Source: Balanoglossus misakiensis | Lineage: Eukaryota; Hemichordata | Direction of reading: 5' to 3' | NCBI GenBank assembly: GCA_040954595.2 | Contig: CM082591.2 | Span: 3,844,001-3,908,000, forward strand | Length of the DNA: 64,000 nucleotides | Shown here: piece after piece, positions 1 to 11,600 of the stretch | How positions within the stretch are numbered: the first letter of the stretch is position 1 | Layout of the letters: every line of letters begins with the position of its first letter | Notes under the pieces: generated by a model | Seen by the model: the letters and a program-made list of their open reading frames with translations, nothing else | Database searches by the model: none | Told to the model about the DNA's origin: nothing | Made by a program: the position numbers and the translations under genes

Positions 1-284
1 ACGTGGCCTTAGTCATTTCGAACTGTTCCCTAGGGCATCAGTTCGATTGGTTTGGTGTGTTATAAAAAACATGATGACTGACATACTCGGTCAACAGTGT
101 ATTTTGATGAACTCGGGACTGCCGGTCACACCAAACAAGACTGTTTTAGTTGTGACTAGCAGCACCCTCGGTCATCAAAATACACTGTTGCCCTCATTGT
201 CAGTCATCATGTGTATAATAGTGCAAACATACCCAAATCCTCGCTACCCCCTCTCTCCCCCAAATCAAACGGCTCTCCCCTTAC

Positions 285-2441
285 CTTATCGTCCGTGGTT
301 GTATCCAGGGTGTTCGGATCAATTCTTCTCATGTACCGACTCTCAGTCATGGCAAATAGCTCGTCTCCAAAGTACATCATGTTCACCCCGCAGTTATCGC
401 TGTCTTCCGGTGGCTGGAAGTAAGACGCTATTCTCTTGAACAGATTCCAGCACGGATCCGGGTGAGCGACGGTGCCGAATTCGTGGCACACTATCCGGTT
501 AGCCGCCATGTTTTTCAGGTAGTTGTCGCTGCGGAGGTATTTGCTTTGGTATGTCACCTTAGAAAGAACAGTGATGACGAAACATGGTGTTATAAATGTC
601 CGCACCTTCGTTAAAGCCCCAATAATATGGGGGTCACACACACCTGTAGCATATACTAGTATTAATCGACTAAATGCAAAAAATGTCAGCTCCTGGGGCT
701 TTAAGTCCTCCGTCCGCAGCTTAGATCCCCATCTGATAAAAATTATATACAGTACTTATGCACATGTATCAGATTCAGCACTAGGATAGCACAAGTCATA
801 TTTTGAATTTCAAAAAACAAAACTTCATAAAGTTTGAGAGGGACAACCCCCACTTTTAAAGCAACTACCCCTGCCTCATGATATAATCCGTTCCTTCTGT
901 CTAATGCAGCTACACCCCCTTCCGTGTGGTGGTATAACACCATAGATTAATCCACTGCCTGTTGCCATGTTAACGTTATGTCGCGTTGTTAAAAAGACGA
1001 GAACACGCGTGTAATCGCCGTATCTATTCTGGCATCACCATGGTTACACAAAAAGACAAATGATTTTCCGGTCCCGTCCAGACAGCACTGATACTGTCGT
1101 GATTTGGCCGGGTCAAAGGTCGACTTACCTGGCCAGCTTTGATTTGGTATCTATGCAACATGGCCATTCCGTCGAACATATGTTGGTAAGAATCGGAGCC
1201 GACTTCGAACAAACCAGGCCCATTTCTGTACAGACTTCCCTCTATCCAATTTGGTATTTCTCCTTTTGGGGGAAAAATAATACCAAGAAAGGAGTTTGAC
1301 AATGATTTTGGCTTTTCAGTACAATCAATTGAGGTCTTTATCTTGGCTATAGAGACATCGTCACCATGGTAAACCTAGAGAAAGATTTCAATAGCAGCAT
1401 CTTAGAGGGCGTTGGCCGTCAGAACTGCGCACTGCTTCCGTGAATAGGGATATGCCGGAGTTAAGATCAAGCAAGGAAAAAGTGACTCAGTTTCTGAAAA
1501 GGCACATTTTATAAAATTGGTCCAATACTTTTTTGTTTCTGGATGCAGCAGTGAGTGATGTGCTCCAGACAGAAGGTCTATTGTCTGTTTACCTGTAAAT
1601 AAATTGAGGTATAGCATTCTTTAGAATTAAGAAAAGGGGGCGTATCCCTGTCTGACTGTAGCGTATATGTCTCCCAGCTAACGAAAGTCATTTTCTCCAA
1701 GAACCGATATTTCGAGAAGTCGAAGAAGTCGAAGAAAATTTTATGAATATGTGGAGCTTAAAATTGATTGGCGCTGTTACCAACAGACCAGCTCTAAGCC
1801 ATTGTAGTACAGAATATGCAAAGCGCAGCAACAGACAACCAAATCTGCCCCTGTCAGCAGAATATAGTCGATAGACCATGTCACGTGGTTTAAGACCCCA
1901 AATTTGCGCATTTTCCTCCACGGGTCGCGTGTTCTGAAGCCATACAAACAAATGCAGTATTTTGCGCGGATTCGGGCGAAATCATGACTTATGGTAAGGT
2001 TGGTACGTGAAAATGACTTCTGTACGCTAAACAAACTCCCATGAGACATCTATGCAAACATAACGTCTGGGAGTCGAGACACCAGGCCCTTCAGCATGTT
2101 CAGAAATAAGCTGAACTCTTCACTGACTCGTATTTCCAGTCCCAGGGGTGTAAATCCTTGTCTTTGAAGTCGAAAAAAACGACCATTTCTTTTTCTGAAA
2201 TACTTTAAACTATCGACCTTCAAAGAAGAGTGCACAATATTGTCATCGGTTTTGCGATGTCCAGGCACCGATTGGCGAATTCATAGTCTAGACATCATTA
2301 ATTATTCGCCCTGTTTTTTTTCTTACCTCGAATTTTAGTCTTAATGGGCTTGGGGTGTTCATCGTTCACCGATTTCCAGAACACGCTCAAGTTGTACCGA
2401 TCTTCGGAGGTGTCATCATAAGATTTTGACGCTTGTGACAT
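285..2441 (-). CDS. Carotenoid-cleavage oxygenase (BCO/RPE65 family), N-terminal part
   Basis: Three coding exons are visible: 2441-2327, 1262-1129 and 557-285. Their splice phases join cleanly (1, 0, 0) into 174 residues, and the gene continues past the left edge. Exon 2 reads G-E-I-P-N-W-I-E-G-S-L-Y-R-N-G-P-G then F-D-G-M-A-M-L-H, the hallmark N-terminal blade of the family. Exon 3 carries N-R-I-V-C-H-E-F-G-T, an A-H-P-D-P-C segment and M-T-E-S-R-Y-M-R-R-I-D-P. Family members are cytosolic or membrane-associated iron(II) enzymes that cleave carotenoids or isomerise retinoids. The four iron-binding histidines are expected further downstream, outside the window, so activity and subtype (BCO1, BCO2 or RPE65-like) cannot be judged. 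The ATG at 2441 begins a hydrophilic leader, M-S-Q-A-S-K-S-Y-D-D. Intron 1 (1263-2326) and intron 2 (558-1128) hold nothing I recognise. Bases 1-284 are intron 3. Confidence 0.9.
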
Positions 2442-3760
2442 GATGGTCTACCTATACTTATGGAACAGACTGTATGAGCATAGTCCCATCCCTTTGACAG
2501 CTGCTTTGGCTGCACCGAAATTATATACCCGATTGGTCCGCGCGAAGAGTTGTTTTTGTTTGTTTTTGTTTACATGTATTGAAAACAATTTCACGTGATA
2601 GCGACGTGGCTTCCACGGTTGTTCGTGTCTTTGAGACATGCATCTCAAAGGTCGACGTGACCTGTCGTGGATACCAGACGGAAAGTATTAGCATTACATA
2701 AGCCTTTGTTAAATCCCTGTTATTCAAGGACACACGATATGCCGATTTGTTAAAGCACAAAACCGCAATTATGTATTTGGTCTGTAAATCAGTGAGGCAT
2801 TTCATTCGCAGAGTGGATGGGTGGCTAGCAAGAGACATGCGCAAGTATGAAAGCAAAGCAAAACTGCACAAAGACAAGTCATTGTCAATGACGTAGTCCC
2901 TACCTACCAATAGATAAAGAGAACAGGTTATAGGTGGTATTAGATTAGTCCAGGCATGTCAGTAAAGCATGACGTCACTTCCATCCATTATTTTGGAAAT
3001 TATCATGTTTTGAGATTAAATTATTTGTTTGTGTGTGTAACAATCTTGCATACTATGATGTGTCTGATTGGAGCATTTTGTAATAAAACCCCATCTTAGC
3101 TTTGTGCCTAATCAAAACTACTACAATGTGCGGGGTCTGGTTTTCCTGTGTTTTCCTGCACAGTAAACAACGTCTCAAACACTGACAGTATGTTTAGTGT
3201 TTGGTGAACCTATTCCCCGATTTCGATTTATGGTTTTAGTCGTGCGGGTACGCCCGCTGGTGACATTTGTGTACCTTGGTATTTGCGTTGGCTGTCGGTA
3301 CCCTATAAAACATCTCTAGCATCAATCGATTGGTTTAGGTTATATCCACGTTTTCCGTTGAAAATGGAAACATAAATTACAGTAATTCCATCAAGGAGTT
3401 AACAATAATCTTAACATCCAGAGCAAAGTTTGCAAATGGTGAGCTGTGCTGTCGGACATAATGTTGGGAGAATTAATCTCAGTACGGGCAAAGACCTGGG
3501 CAAAAACTATATATAGACTATAGTTTGATGACCCCAATATATATCAGTGATTTGATTGATTAAGTCACGCACTCCTTGATACAACATGTATTACTTCAAA
3601 GATTTTTTGCGACGCACAATATAAATGACGTTTTCATTAAAAAAAAATATATGTTTGCTTTAGTCGTTTCAGCGTATTTTATTAAGAGATATACCCGTAT
3701 GAATAAAATTTAATAATCATAATTGCAGATCGATGGCAACTTTTAAGTTGACCTGTGCTT
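2442..3760. other. Intergenic, no gene seen
   Basis: This spacer lies between two minus-strand genes and has no ORF with coding character. It holds one copy of a short dispersed motif, AGTCATTGTCAATGAC near 2877, which recurs in other introns. A TTTATT at 3678-3683, about 80 bases beyond the next gene's stop, is a minus-strand AATAAA and probably its polyadenylation signal. Confidence 0.6.
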
Positions 3761-5455
3761 CTAAAACTGAAATAATCGGCAAGATTGAGTGGTGAAAATA
3801 TAAAAGGACGACAGGAGAGGGAAAATTGAAATGGTAAGTTGTTCACGAGTGGCGACTGAGCTTGTCTGGGTGAAAACGCAGCTACCGTTGTCTACCGTGG
3901 CGTTACTGTCGTAGTTAGTAGCGGACGAGTAGGTGCATCCCTTTTTCTTGGTCTTCGGGATGTATGTCTCGCAATCGCCCTCCATGCACCGCAGAATCTT
4001 CCTCGCCTCCCGCTCGCCGGTGAAGAGACCCGCCTGCACGTATCCGTTCCACAGCGGGTCCGTCGCCTCGCCTCCGAAGTACAGCCTCCCGACGTTGGCC
4101 TGCAGTCGGCGGTGGCACTCCTTGGAGACCTCCACGGGCCAATTGGTGTAGGCGCCGAAGGCGAGCGGGTCCTGGGACCAGCGGTACAGCATGATTTCCT
4201 CGGCGTCGGGGATGTCGTCCCCGTAGATCTGCCGCAGGGTGACCGTCAGCTCTGCCAGAATTTCCCCGTCTGTGAGGTACTCCACCCGGCGCGACTCCTC
4301 CCCGGTGACCGTGACCATGAGCAAGTTGGTGCCGTTCTCGAAAAGACCGTCGGCTTCCAAATTCTGCCAAACGGGGAAGTACCCTCGCCTGGCGTTGCTG
4401 TATAAAATGTATTCCTTGCTGTCCCAGAATCGCGCGGAACCCTGCGGGAATTTCAGGAAAATCTTGGTGTACAGCGCCATGTCGAATTGGTATATCTCCT
4501 CGATCTTCCAGTCTGGGAGTTCTGGTTTGAAGAGAACGGTGTCGCTCTGTAGCACGCCGATGCTGAACGTCACGATCGCGAAATCGGCGGAGAACGACGA
4601 CCCGTCTTTGCAGGTGACCGTCACTCCGTCGTCGCTGTACTCGATCGTTGAAACCACTTTTCCAAGCAGGAGACGGGGGTCGTTCTCAGCCAGGAACTCG
4701 TCGGCCATGACTCGAAGAAAGTGGGCGAATCCCCGCTGGTCGGTCACGAAGAAGGCCTCCCCGTTGTCCACCGTCGCCGTCGACTTCAGCGACGTGGTGT
4801 ACGGTATGTTGCCGTACTCGAAATCGTAGTCGAAGTACTCGATGGCTTTGTCCAGCGGGGTGACGGGATTCCATCCGCCGAGTCGCAACGCCGCCCGTAT
4901 GGACATATCGGGGAGGTCGTTCGCCACGATTTTTTCTGTGAGTTCGTACGCATAGGCGGTGGCCCTGTCGAGATCGGGATACCGTTCAGCGGCTGCAGCG
5001 GTTACATCCTTCCCGGCCGCGTTCCTGATCACCACCGAATCCCAATCAGAGATTTTCCCTTGTAGGCCCACACTCCGGGAAATGTTGACGATCGGGTTGG
5101 TCGCCGCGTTGCCGGGTTGGATCCAGTTGGCCCCCAGCTCCACCGTCTTGCCTCCGAACTGCGCCTCCTTCACGCGTCCACCGATGCGGTCCGCCCCTTC
5201 CAAGATGACAAAATCCGTGACCCCGTTGTCGTGGAGATGCTTCGCCGCCGATATGCCCGTTGCCCCGGCACCCAGGATCAGCACACTGCGTCTCTCGGTC
5301 TCCATGGGCACGGCACCCGACGCTGGTAAACTGCACAGCACAATTGCCGTGGTGAGATAGACAGCCATCGGCATCGGGTCGGGTGATGACTTGAACAACA
5401 TGGCGGTTCCCACTCGACTAAAATAACTCGTTCCTGTAAACGAGAATAAATTCAC
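3761..5455 (-). CDS. Secreted polyamine oxidase-like flavin amine oxidase, intronless
   Basis: A single 564-codon ORF without introns. Residues 57-67 (S-V-L-I-L-G-A-G-A-T-G) are the dinucleotide-binding GxGxxG turn, followed by the acidic E-G-A-D-R-I-G-G-R segment; together they bind FAD. Near the C terminus F-G-G-E-A-T-D and G-Y-V-Q-A-G-L-F-T-G-E-R-E-A-R are the second FAD contact of the amine oxidase fold. The family oxidises secondary amines of spermine and spermidine, giving aldehyde and hydrogen peroxide. A hydrophobic stretch at residues 31-48 ending A-S-G-A looks like a signal peptide, so Met28 or Met30 (5374 or 5368) is a likelier start than Met1. After the catalytic domain, residues about 506-528 form an unusual Cys module (C-x-Y-x2-A-x-N-Y-x3-A-T-x-D-x-G-S-C), then a hydrophobic tail that could be a GPI signal or membrane anchor. 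GC content is far above the surroundings. The enzyme class is secure; the substrate is inferred. Confidence 0.9.
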   Translation of the reverse strand: MNLFSFTGTSYFSRVGTAMLFKSSPDPMPMAVYLTTAIVLCSLPASGAVPMETERRSVLILGAGATGISAAKHLHDNGVTDFVILEGADRIGGRVKEAQFGGKTVELGANWIQPGNAATNPIVNISRSVGLQGKISDWDSVVIRNAAGKDVTAAAAERYPDLDRATAYAYELTEKIVANDLPDMSIRAALRLGGWNPVTPLDKAIEYFDYDFEYGNIPYTTSLKSTATVDNGEAFFVTDQRGFAHFLRVMADEFLAENDPRLLLGKVVSTIEYSDDGVTVTCKDGSSFSADFAIVTFSIGVLQSDTVLFKPELPDWKIEEIYQFDMALYTKIFLKFPQGSARFWDSKEYILYSNARRGYFPVWQNLEADGLFENGTNLLMVTVTGEESRRVEYLTDGEILAELTVTLRQIYGDDIPDAEEIMLYRWSQDPLAFGAYTNWPVEVSKECHRRLQANVGRLYFGGEATDPLWNGYVQAGLFTGEREARKILRCMEGDCETYIPKTKKKGCTYSSATNYDSNATVDNGSCVFTQTSSVATREQLTISIFPLLSSFYIFTTQSCRLFQF

Positions 5456-6047
5456 TAGCTAAAACATATGCAAATTAACGGAAATGTAATTAAGAATTCA
5501 ATAAACCTGCAACATTCGCCTCTTCCCATATTACGTAATTAATTGGAGAATTGTTTTATCGTGGTACAATATGAATATTAATTGCACCCCGATATCTGCT
5601 ACATTGCACATATCCCCGGCACTTCGCCGGTACTTTAACTTTATTATAGACCGCGTAAAGATAAATTCAGGAAACGCAATCCCTAATAGCGAAAGTTCAA
5701 AAGTGCAAATGGTTGACGGCCAACAGAACATTTTAGCGCAACAGGGGGTTGGAGTTGAGCTCGCCTATTCTTCCATAACACTAAACATGCATGATGCCAC
5801 TAGCAGTCCGACAATGATCTCTTCTTTTGACGGTACCAGCTTTGTTTCTTGCGTGTAGCCAAAAATTAGTCCTCGCGAACGTAGCCCTGCCGGGGGACCT
5901 CGTGATTGCGCTTCGTTGGTCATAACCAAGTGTTCGTCAAATGCGTTGATCCTGTGGATATTCTGTCATTGACAACGACTTGTGGAGAACACGTGTAAAT
6001 CCCCACTGAGTGTGTCAAGGTCATTGGTTTGTCATACAAGCCAAATT
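5456..6047. other. Intergenic and 5' flank of the amine oxidase gene
   Basis: No coding exon could be supported. The stretch next to 5455 must hold the promoter of the minus-strand oxidase, but I see no clear TATA box. Confidence 0.5.
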
Positions 6048-6245
6048 GCAACCTGATTAAAATCAGATCACAGTCTTTCTATATCATAGAGGGACTGTGA
6101 TCAGATGTAGATGTTGGCTCGATCGTTACCTTTCCTGATTCTTGCCTGTTCTGTTCTGTTCTGGTGTACATCCGAGAACAGAACAGTCAAGAATCAGCAA
6201 ATGAAAAGATCGAGCGAACCCTACATCTGATTTTAAGCAGATTGC
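6048..6245. mobile_element. Foldback MITE, about 200 bp
   Basis: The two ends are inverted copies: the left arm starts GCAACCTGATTAAAATCAGA and the right arm ends with its imperfect complement (CTGATTTTAAGCAGATTGC). The arms pair almost to the centre, including the CTGTTCTGTTCT / AGAACAGAACAG segment at 6148-6190. No coding capacity. This is the form of a non-autonomous DNA transposon. Confidence 0.75.
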
Positions 6246-6689
6246 ATCCAGGCATAAGCGTCTGGTCTCTCTGCAGCGCTGGTGTTTGGCAGACAAACCA
6301 GTTGATTGTAAAACTCTTAAACTGTGCTACTCAATCGCGTACTCACCGAACAGTCGGTCTATGGATCGGCCTATGGACACTATAGTATTTAGTATTTTCA
6401 GCACTGAAACTCTGACCTCTGTAGACATCTAAATTGGGAATGGTGCATGTATATATCTTACTGCATGCCAACCTCACATAACACAAGATAAAGTAAACTT
6501 TCTCTCACTCAAGCATGCTTATCTTTACGACTATTAATCATTACTATGGCGACATCGGAACCACGCGGAGATATTGTACACTATGACCAACACTGATCAC
6601 AAGCGCTTACACACATCACGCACAACTAAAAAATATATCAGCTGAAATCGTGATAAAAACGGCAGATATTACCAAGTTCTTACGGGTTA

Positions 6690-6778
6690 TAGCTCATGAA
6701 AATTGTCAAACATGACAAATTCTCGACTTTGCGAACTTTGGTGATTTTGTCATTTTTGGACATTTTTCATGGGTTATA
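6690..6778. repeat. Isolated 88-bp satellite monomer
   Basis: One unit of the same satellite that forms the arrays at 7268 and 12825: GGTTATAGCTCATGAAAATT followed by TCTCGACTTTGCGAACTTTG and ending TTTTTCATGGGTTATAG. It is separated from the next array by about 490 unrelated bases. Confidence 0.85.
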
Positions 6779-7267
6779 GTGTCACGAGTTTTAACGCTCA
6801 TAGATCTTTTCTATGATTACGTAAGAAATCATTCACTGGCATGGTTTTAGTCCAGTATTGACATAGGTACTTTACCCAGAGTAAACAAGATTGTGTAATT
6901 GATAGAAATATTAAGATGACGTGTTCCTTTTATGACTTAATACTTGACTAACGTATTAATAAGGAGTGGTGAAATTTGAGATCACACCATTATCACCTGA
7001 GATCCGTGATGGGAGTCAACGAGCATGGAACGAGTCGTGTAATTCTTACGTGTGACCAGTAATAAACCAGAACTTTGTGTTACTCGGAAAACTTGTTGCA
7101 AGTCTCTGTCTACGAAAGGTTTACGATCTGCCGGGTACCTCTCTCAGACTCTATGAATATTTTGGGTGGAGAAGGAGATGGAGAGAATTTACACCCTAAG
7201 CCTTCGGACGTGGCTGATTCCCCACAGAAGCCGATGAGGTAAACGTCCGAAGGATGGCGGGCGTAAC

Positions 7268-7803
7268 AATAGCTCATGAAAATTGTCAAAAATGACAAAT
7301 TCTCGACTTTGCGAACTTTGGTGATTTTGTCATTTTTGGACATTTTTCATGGGTTATAGCTCATGAAAATTGTCAAAAAATGACAAATTCTCGACTTTGC
7401 GAACTTTGGTGATTTTGTCATTTTTGGACATTTTTCATGGGTTATAGCTCATGAAAATTTTCAAAAATGCCAAATTCTCGACTTTGCGAACTTTGGTGAT
7501 TTTGTCATTTCTGGACATTTTTCATGAGTTATAGCTCATGAAAAGTGTCAAAAATGCCAAATTCTCGACTTTGCGAACTTTGGTGATTTTGTCATTTTTG
7601 GACATTTTTCATGGGTTATAGCTCATAAAAATTGTTAAATGATGACAAATTCTCGACTTTGCGAACTTTGATAATTTTGTCATTTTTGGACATTCTTCAT
7701 CGGTTATAGCTCATGAAAATTGTCAAAAAATGACAAATTCTCGACTTTGCGAATGTTGGTGATTTTGTCATTTTTGGACATTTTTCATGGGTTATAGCTC
7801 GTG
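7268..7803. repeat. 88-bp satellite array, about six copies
   Basis: Head-to-tail units with a period of about 88 bases. This array has the variant GCGAACTTTGG and CATTTTTGGAC, while the large array downstream of ERGIC2 has GCCAACTTTGG and CATTTCGGGAC. Each unit contains two potential hairpins: TTTTCATG...CATGAAAA and TTGTCA...TGACAA. Confidence 0.9.
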
Positions 7804-8397
7804 AATGCCAAAGCCATATCTACAAAAAATACTTCATAAAAGTGTTCTGTAGGTCATGTAAGCAGATCATTCATCAATGGTAAAGTTTATTCAAAGGGAC
7901 ATCCTCTGTGTAATCTAATGCAGCAACTATCTTGGGCGAGGCGAATTTTGGAATTTGTACAATGCGAAACTATAAACAAAGTGTATATCATTACTAAGAG
8001 GTTTACAAACTTGAACGTAAACTCTTGTAGGCTTAACGACGAACAGGTCAAGGTTATGCGTATGGCTCTCTCTTTATACGTATGCTCTCAGAAGATTGTA
8101 AGAGAGAGAGGGAGTCTTTGTCGAGCGGCGAGATCCCCGTCCCCCCCCCCCCCCCCCCCTTATCCCTTGGCCGGCGGCATGGTCCCAGGGTACCGCTGCT
8201 CAGCGCCATATTGGATCAGGGAGGCAGAAAAGAAAAACAAAAGGCTGCACAGAAATAACCATTTGAGGGCGCACACGCAAAAGGAATAACAAACACACAA
8301 ACGCTGACCTCTGACATCCACGGAGCCACGTTGAGGAATGTTTTGATATATTTTTCATATTTTTTGCCCTTTAACAGTTTGAAAACCTGTATTTTAG

Positions 8398-8463
8398 GTC
8401 AAGTGGCTGCCGTTTGATTGCAAAGACGTCTATAAACCGGATGGAGACATTATAGCGGCACAG
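8398..8463 (+). other. Possible small exon upstream of ERGIC2
   Basis: A pyrimidine-rich TATTTTAG acceptor is followed by 66 bases open in one frame (22 codons, beginning V-K-W-L-P-F-D-C-K-D) and then a consensus donor, CAG|GTGAGG. It lies 195 bases before the ERGIC2 ATG. It could be a 5' UTR exon, an alternative first coding exon, or chance. I do not recognise the peptide. Confidence 0.25.
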
Positions 8464-8658
8464 GTGAGGTATCTGCCGTTAAAATTGCCGGATTATTGCG
8501 GTCACCCTACGGAGGTCAACTTCGTCCATACCTCATTTACATGTGGTTCCATTTCAAAACAATGTGGATTTTGCTGTGAAACGTGTACGTTATCATTCCC
8601 TTCCACGCGTATTTAGAGGGATTTCCGTGTTCCGAGATAAACGTACCAAGGCCTAAGC

Positions 8659-11600
8659 ATGCTGAGGAGGAGAAAGCAAACGTTGAAAGTTGTGAAAGAG
8701 CTGGACGCGTTTCCTAAAGTGCCTGACAACTATCAGGAAAAGTCGTCCAGTGGGGGAACTGGTGAGTCGCTTTATTTTGGCATGGCACACGCCCATTCTT
8801 TTGCTTTCCAGGTGATTGTGATATTGCAGTGCTGTGTGTCGAGGGACTGTGGGTGTGATGCATTTCATGATTTGTGTAGTCAGTTAATGACATATGAAAC
8901 GTCCGTGAAATGCTAATATGTTTAATTTTACCACAAATGTCGATTGCGAAATTACATGACCTGTCAAACAGAAAAGAGTTTCCATACATCTGATCCAACA
9001 GAACAGTGTATGAGTGATTGAACATTGAAATGGATTAAGTGTGTGTGTATAATTTTTATTACAGTGTCCATTTTGACGTTCTCGCTGATCGCCATACTGG
9101 TGGTGTCTGAGATCCGCTACTTCCTGGATTCCACTATGAAATATGAATACGAAGTGGACACCAATTTGACTGGTAGATTGAAGCTCAACGTGGATATAAC
9201 TGTGGCCATGCGCTGTGAATGTAAGTTGCATGATTCAGCGTTTGATATGAGAGACGAGAGTTATTCTCCATGACGGTCCAGTTTTTGTTCATGGTGTACA
9301 GAAGTACTAGTGTGGTTTAGATATCTTTTGTGCTGCTGAATTATCCACACATGCGCAAATTTTAAAATTTTATTTTGAAAATCTAGTTACATGTACATGA
9401 TTTTGTTTTTCTTTCTTTTCCCAGATATTGGCGCAGATGTGTTGGATTTGACTGGGGAAACTATAAGTGCGTCTTTCAGCGCGCTGAAGGAACAGAGTGT
9501 CCATTTTGAATTGTCCAAGAGACAGAGAGCATGGCAGAGGTAAGATATTCATTACTATTCTGGCCCTGTTAGAGATGTTTCTATGGCGTCTTACAGTGGG
9601 AACGGAAAATGGTTTCTGGGCCCATTGAATGAAGAATTGTTGAACCAGTGTTTTTGTTAAGGGAGGTACCTAAGTAAAACTAAAATCTACCGGAGTTCCC
9701 CAGTCATTTTACCAGGGTTTCCATGGGTGTATCAATGTTATAATATTATAGAATTGTTACCGGGGTTCCCAAATCCATTAGCAATGTTCCCAAACCTCAG
9801 CAACTACACTGTGAACTCACTTATTTACTCATACCCTGATTGTTGTACCCCTACTGTCCAAAACAATGGGTCTCTTCCAAGTGTGGAGGTGGCAAGGTTG
9901 TTATGCAGCAATAGCTCGTATTCATTTCACTTCTCCCTGTGCTCTACAGCAAACTGCAAGCCATCCGCCAAGCTCTGACCACGGAACACGCCATCCAGGA
10001 CCTGCTGTTCAAAGTGGGATTCGACAGCTCGGCGGTCTCCATGCCGGAGCGAGAGGACAAGCCGGAAGGGAATCCGGATGCGTGCCGGATCCACGGCTCC
10101 GTCGATCTGCACAAGGTGAGTTGATAAACTGGGATAATACACTTCTAGTCTAGGTTGCGTTCCATTCCTGATGTGTCCCATGTCAGTGTCATACTCTGTA
10201 TGTAGTGGATGCTGAAAAGTTGTGTTTGCAAAAGTATGATTCGTATATTTATTTTATCTGTTGAATACCAGTACAGTGTGTAGACAACATTATCTTTCCA
10301 GCAATCCACATCAGACTCGTCTATGCCTAATCCACTCTGTGCATTGAGCCCTTGTCCATGGCATACATATCTGTATTTTGTATATCCCTCATATATTGTA
10401 TTTACATTGGGTCTTCCGTAAAATTGACACCCATATCATTCCAATTTGTAAATCCTCCCTGGGACTTCTATGTTAATTTTTGTTTTCAATTTATTTCAGG
10501 TAGCCGGGAACTTTCACATCACTATAGGGAAATCCATACCACATCCGAGGGGACACGCTCATCTTTCAGCTTTTATAAATTACAACCGTAAGTAGATTTC
10601 AAAACTTGAATGTGTTTCAATTGTACAGATAGATCTGTTTTTAAGTGAACTTTACTGGACCTGGATCTTGAATTCCAAGCGCTATGGAAAATAAAATTTC
10701 TATGTTTTCTGTTGAGTGGTACTATGGTGTCATATGTACATGGGGGTTCTAAGAATGTTGATGTACATGAACTTTTAGAATGTTTTAGTCTATACAGACT
10801 GTGACTCATACAGATTATTTATGTATTTTATTTGCAGAGTATAATTTTTCTCACCGAATTGATCATTTTTCATTCGGTGTACCTACGCCGGGAATCATCA
10901 ATCCTTTAGATGGAGATGAAAAAATATCCAAAGAAAGTAAGTTCAGTATTTTTGAAGTCAGTTAGCTAGACAAGATCAAGATGACCGTTACAGCCACCAC
11001 AGTCAGTGATAGGAATTTGTGAGATATTGAACCAATACTTAATCATGTGATATTGTGATTGTGTGAGTCTAGGAGAGTCACCCCCTGCACACTTGTCCCC
11101 CCAACCTTGGCCTTTAACTCATGGGTGGAAAATGTGAGGTCGATGAAAATCCAGGGGGTAACTAACTTGTGTTCTGTTAATTGCAGATATGCGCATGTAT
11201 CAGTATTTTATCCAAATTGTGCCCACAAGAGTGAACACCAGGGTGGCTAAGGCAGACACACATCAGTACGCGGTCACTGAAAAGGTTTGTGTGGTTTTGT
11301 CTTTTAGGTTAAAGGGGAAGTTCAGTCTGGCTGAATTTTACATACATGGATATGTTCAAAGCTGTTAGAATTGCTTTTTATTCCTTGTTGCACAAAGCTG
11401 TTGTATTGCAGAGGTTCAGTGTATCACTCACAATGATTTATGTCTCCTGATTTCAGGACAGGGTTATCAATCATTCCGAAGGCAGTCACGGCGTGGCGGG
11501 AATATTTTTCAAATACGACCTGTCGTCTCTCCTGATCAAAGTCACGGAAGAATACCAACCAATATGGCAGTTTTTGGTCCGATTATGTGGGATAGTGGGC

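Larger units (their letters stand above)
6246..8397. other. Intergenic with satellite copies, no gene seen
   Basis: Contains a lone 88-bp satellite unit, a six-copy array (both listed separately), a small inverted repeat CCTTCGGACGT / ACGTCCGAAGG at 7201-7253 and a poly-C run at 8143-8159. A 123-codon ORF at 7918-8289 is interrupted in character by the poly-C tract and has no recognisable domain. The promoter of the downstream ERGIC2 gene must lie near the right end. Confidence 0.5.

Noticed and set aside
4239-4829. Long plus-strand ORFs opposite the amine oxidase
   Set aside because: They are complementary-frame shadows caused by the high GC of a real coding gene; no domain is visible.
7110-7343. 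Minus-strand ORFs made of satellite units (also 15109-15393)
   Set aside because: They run through satellite DNA and share residues only because the repeat is shared.
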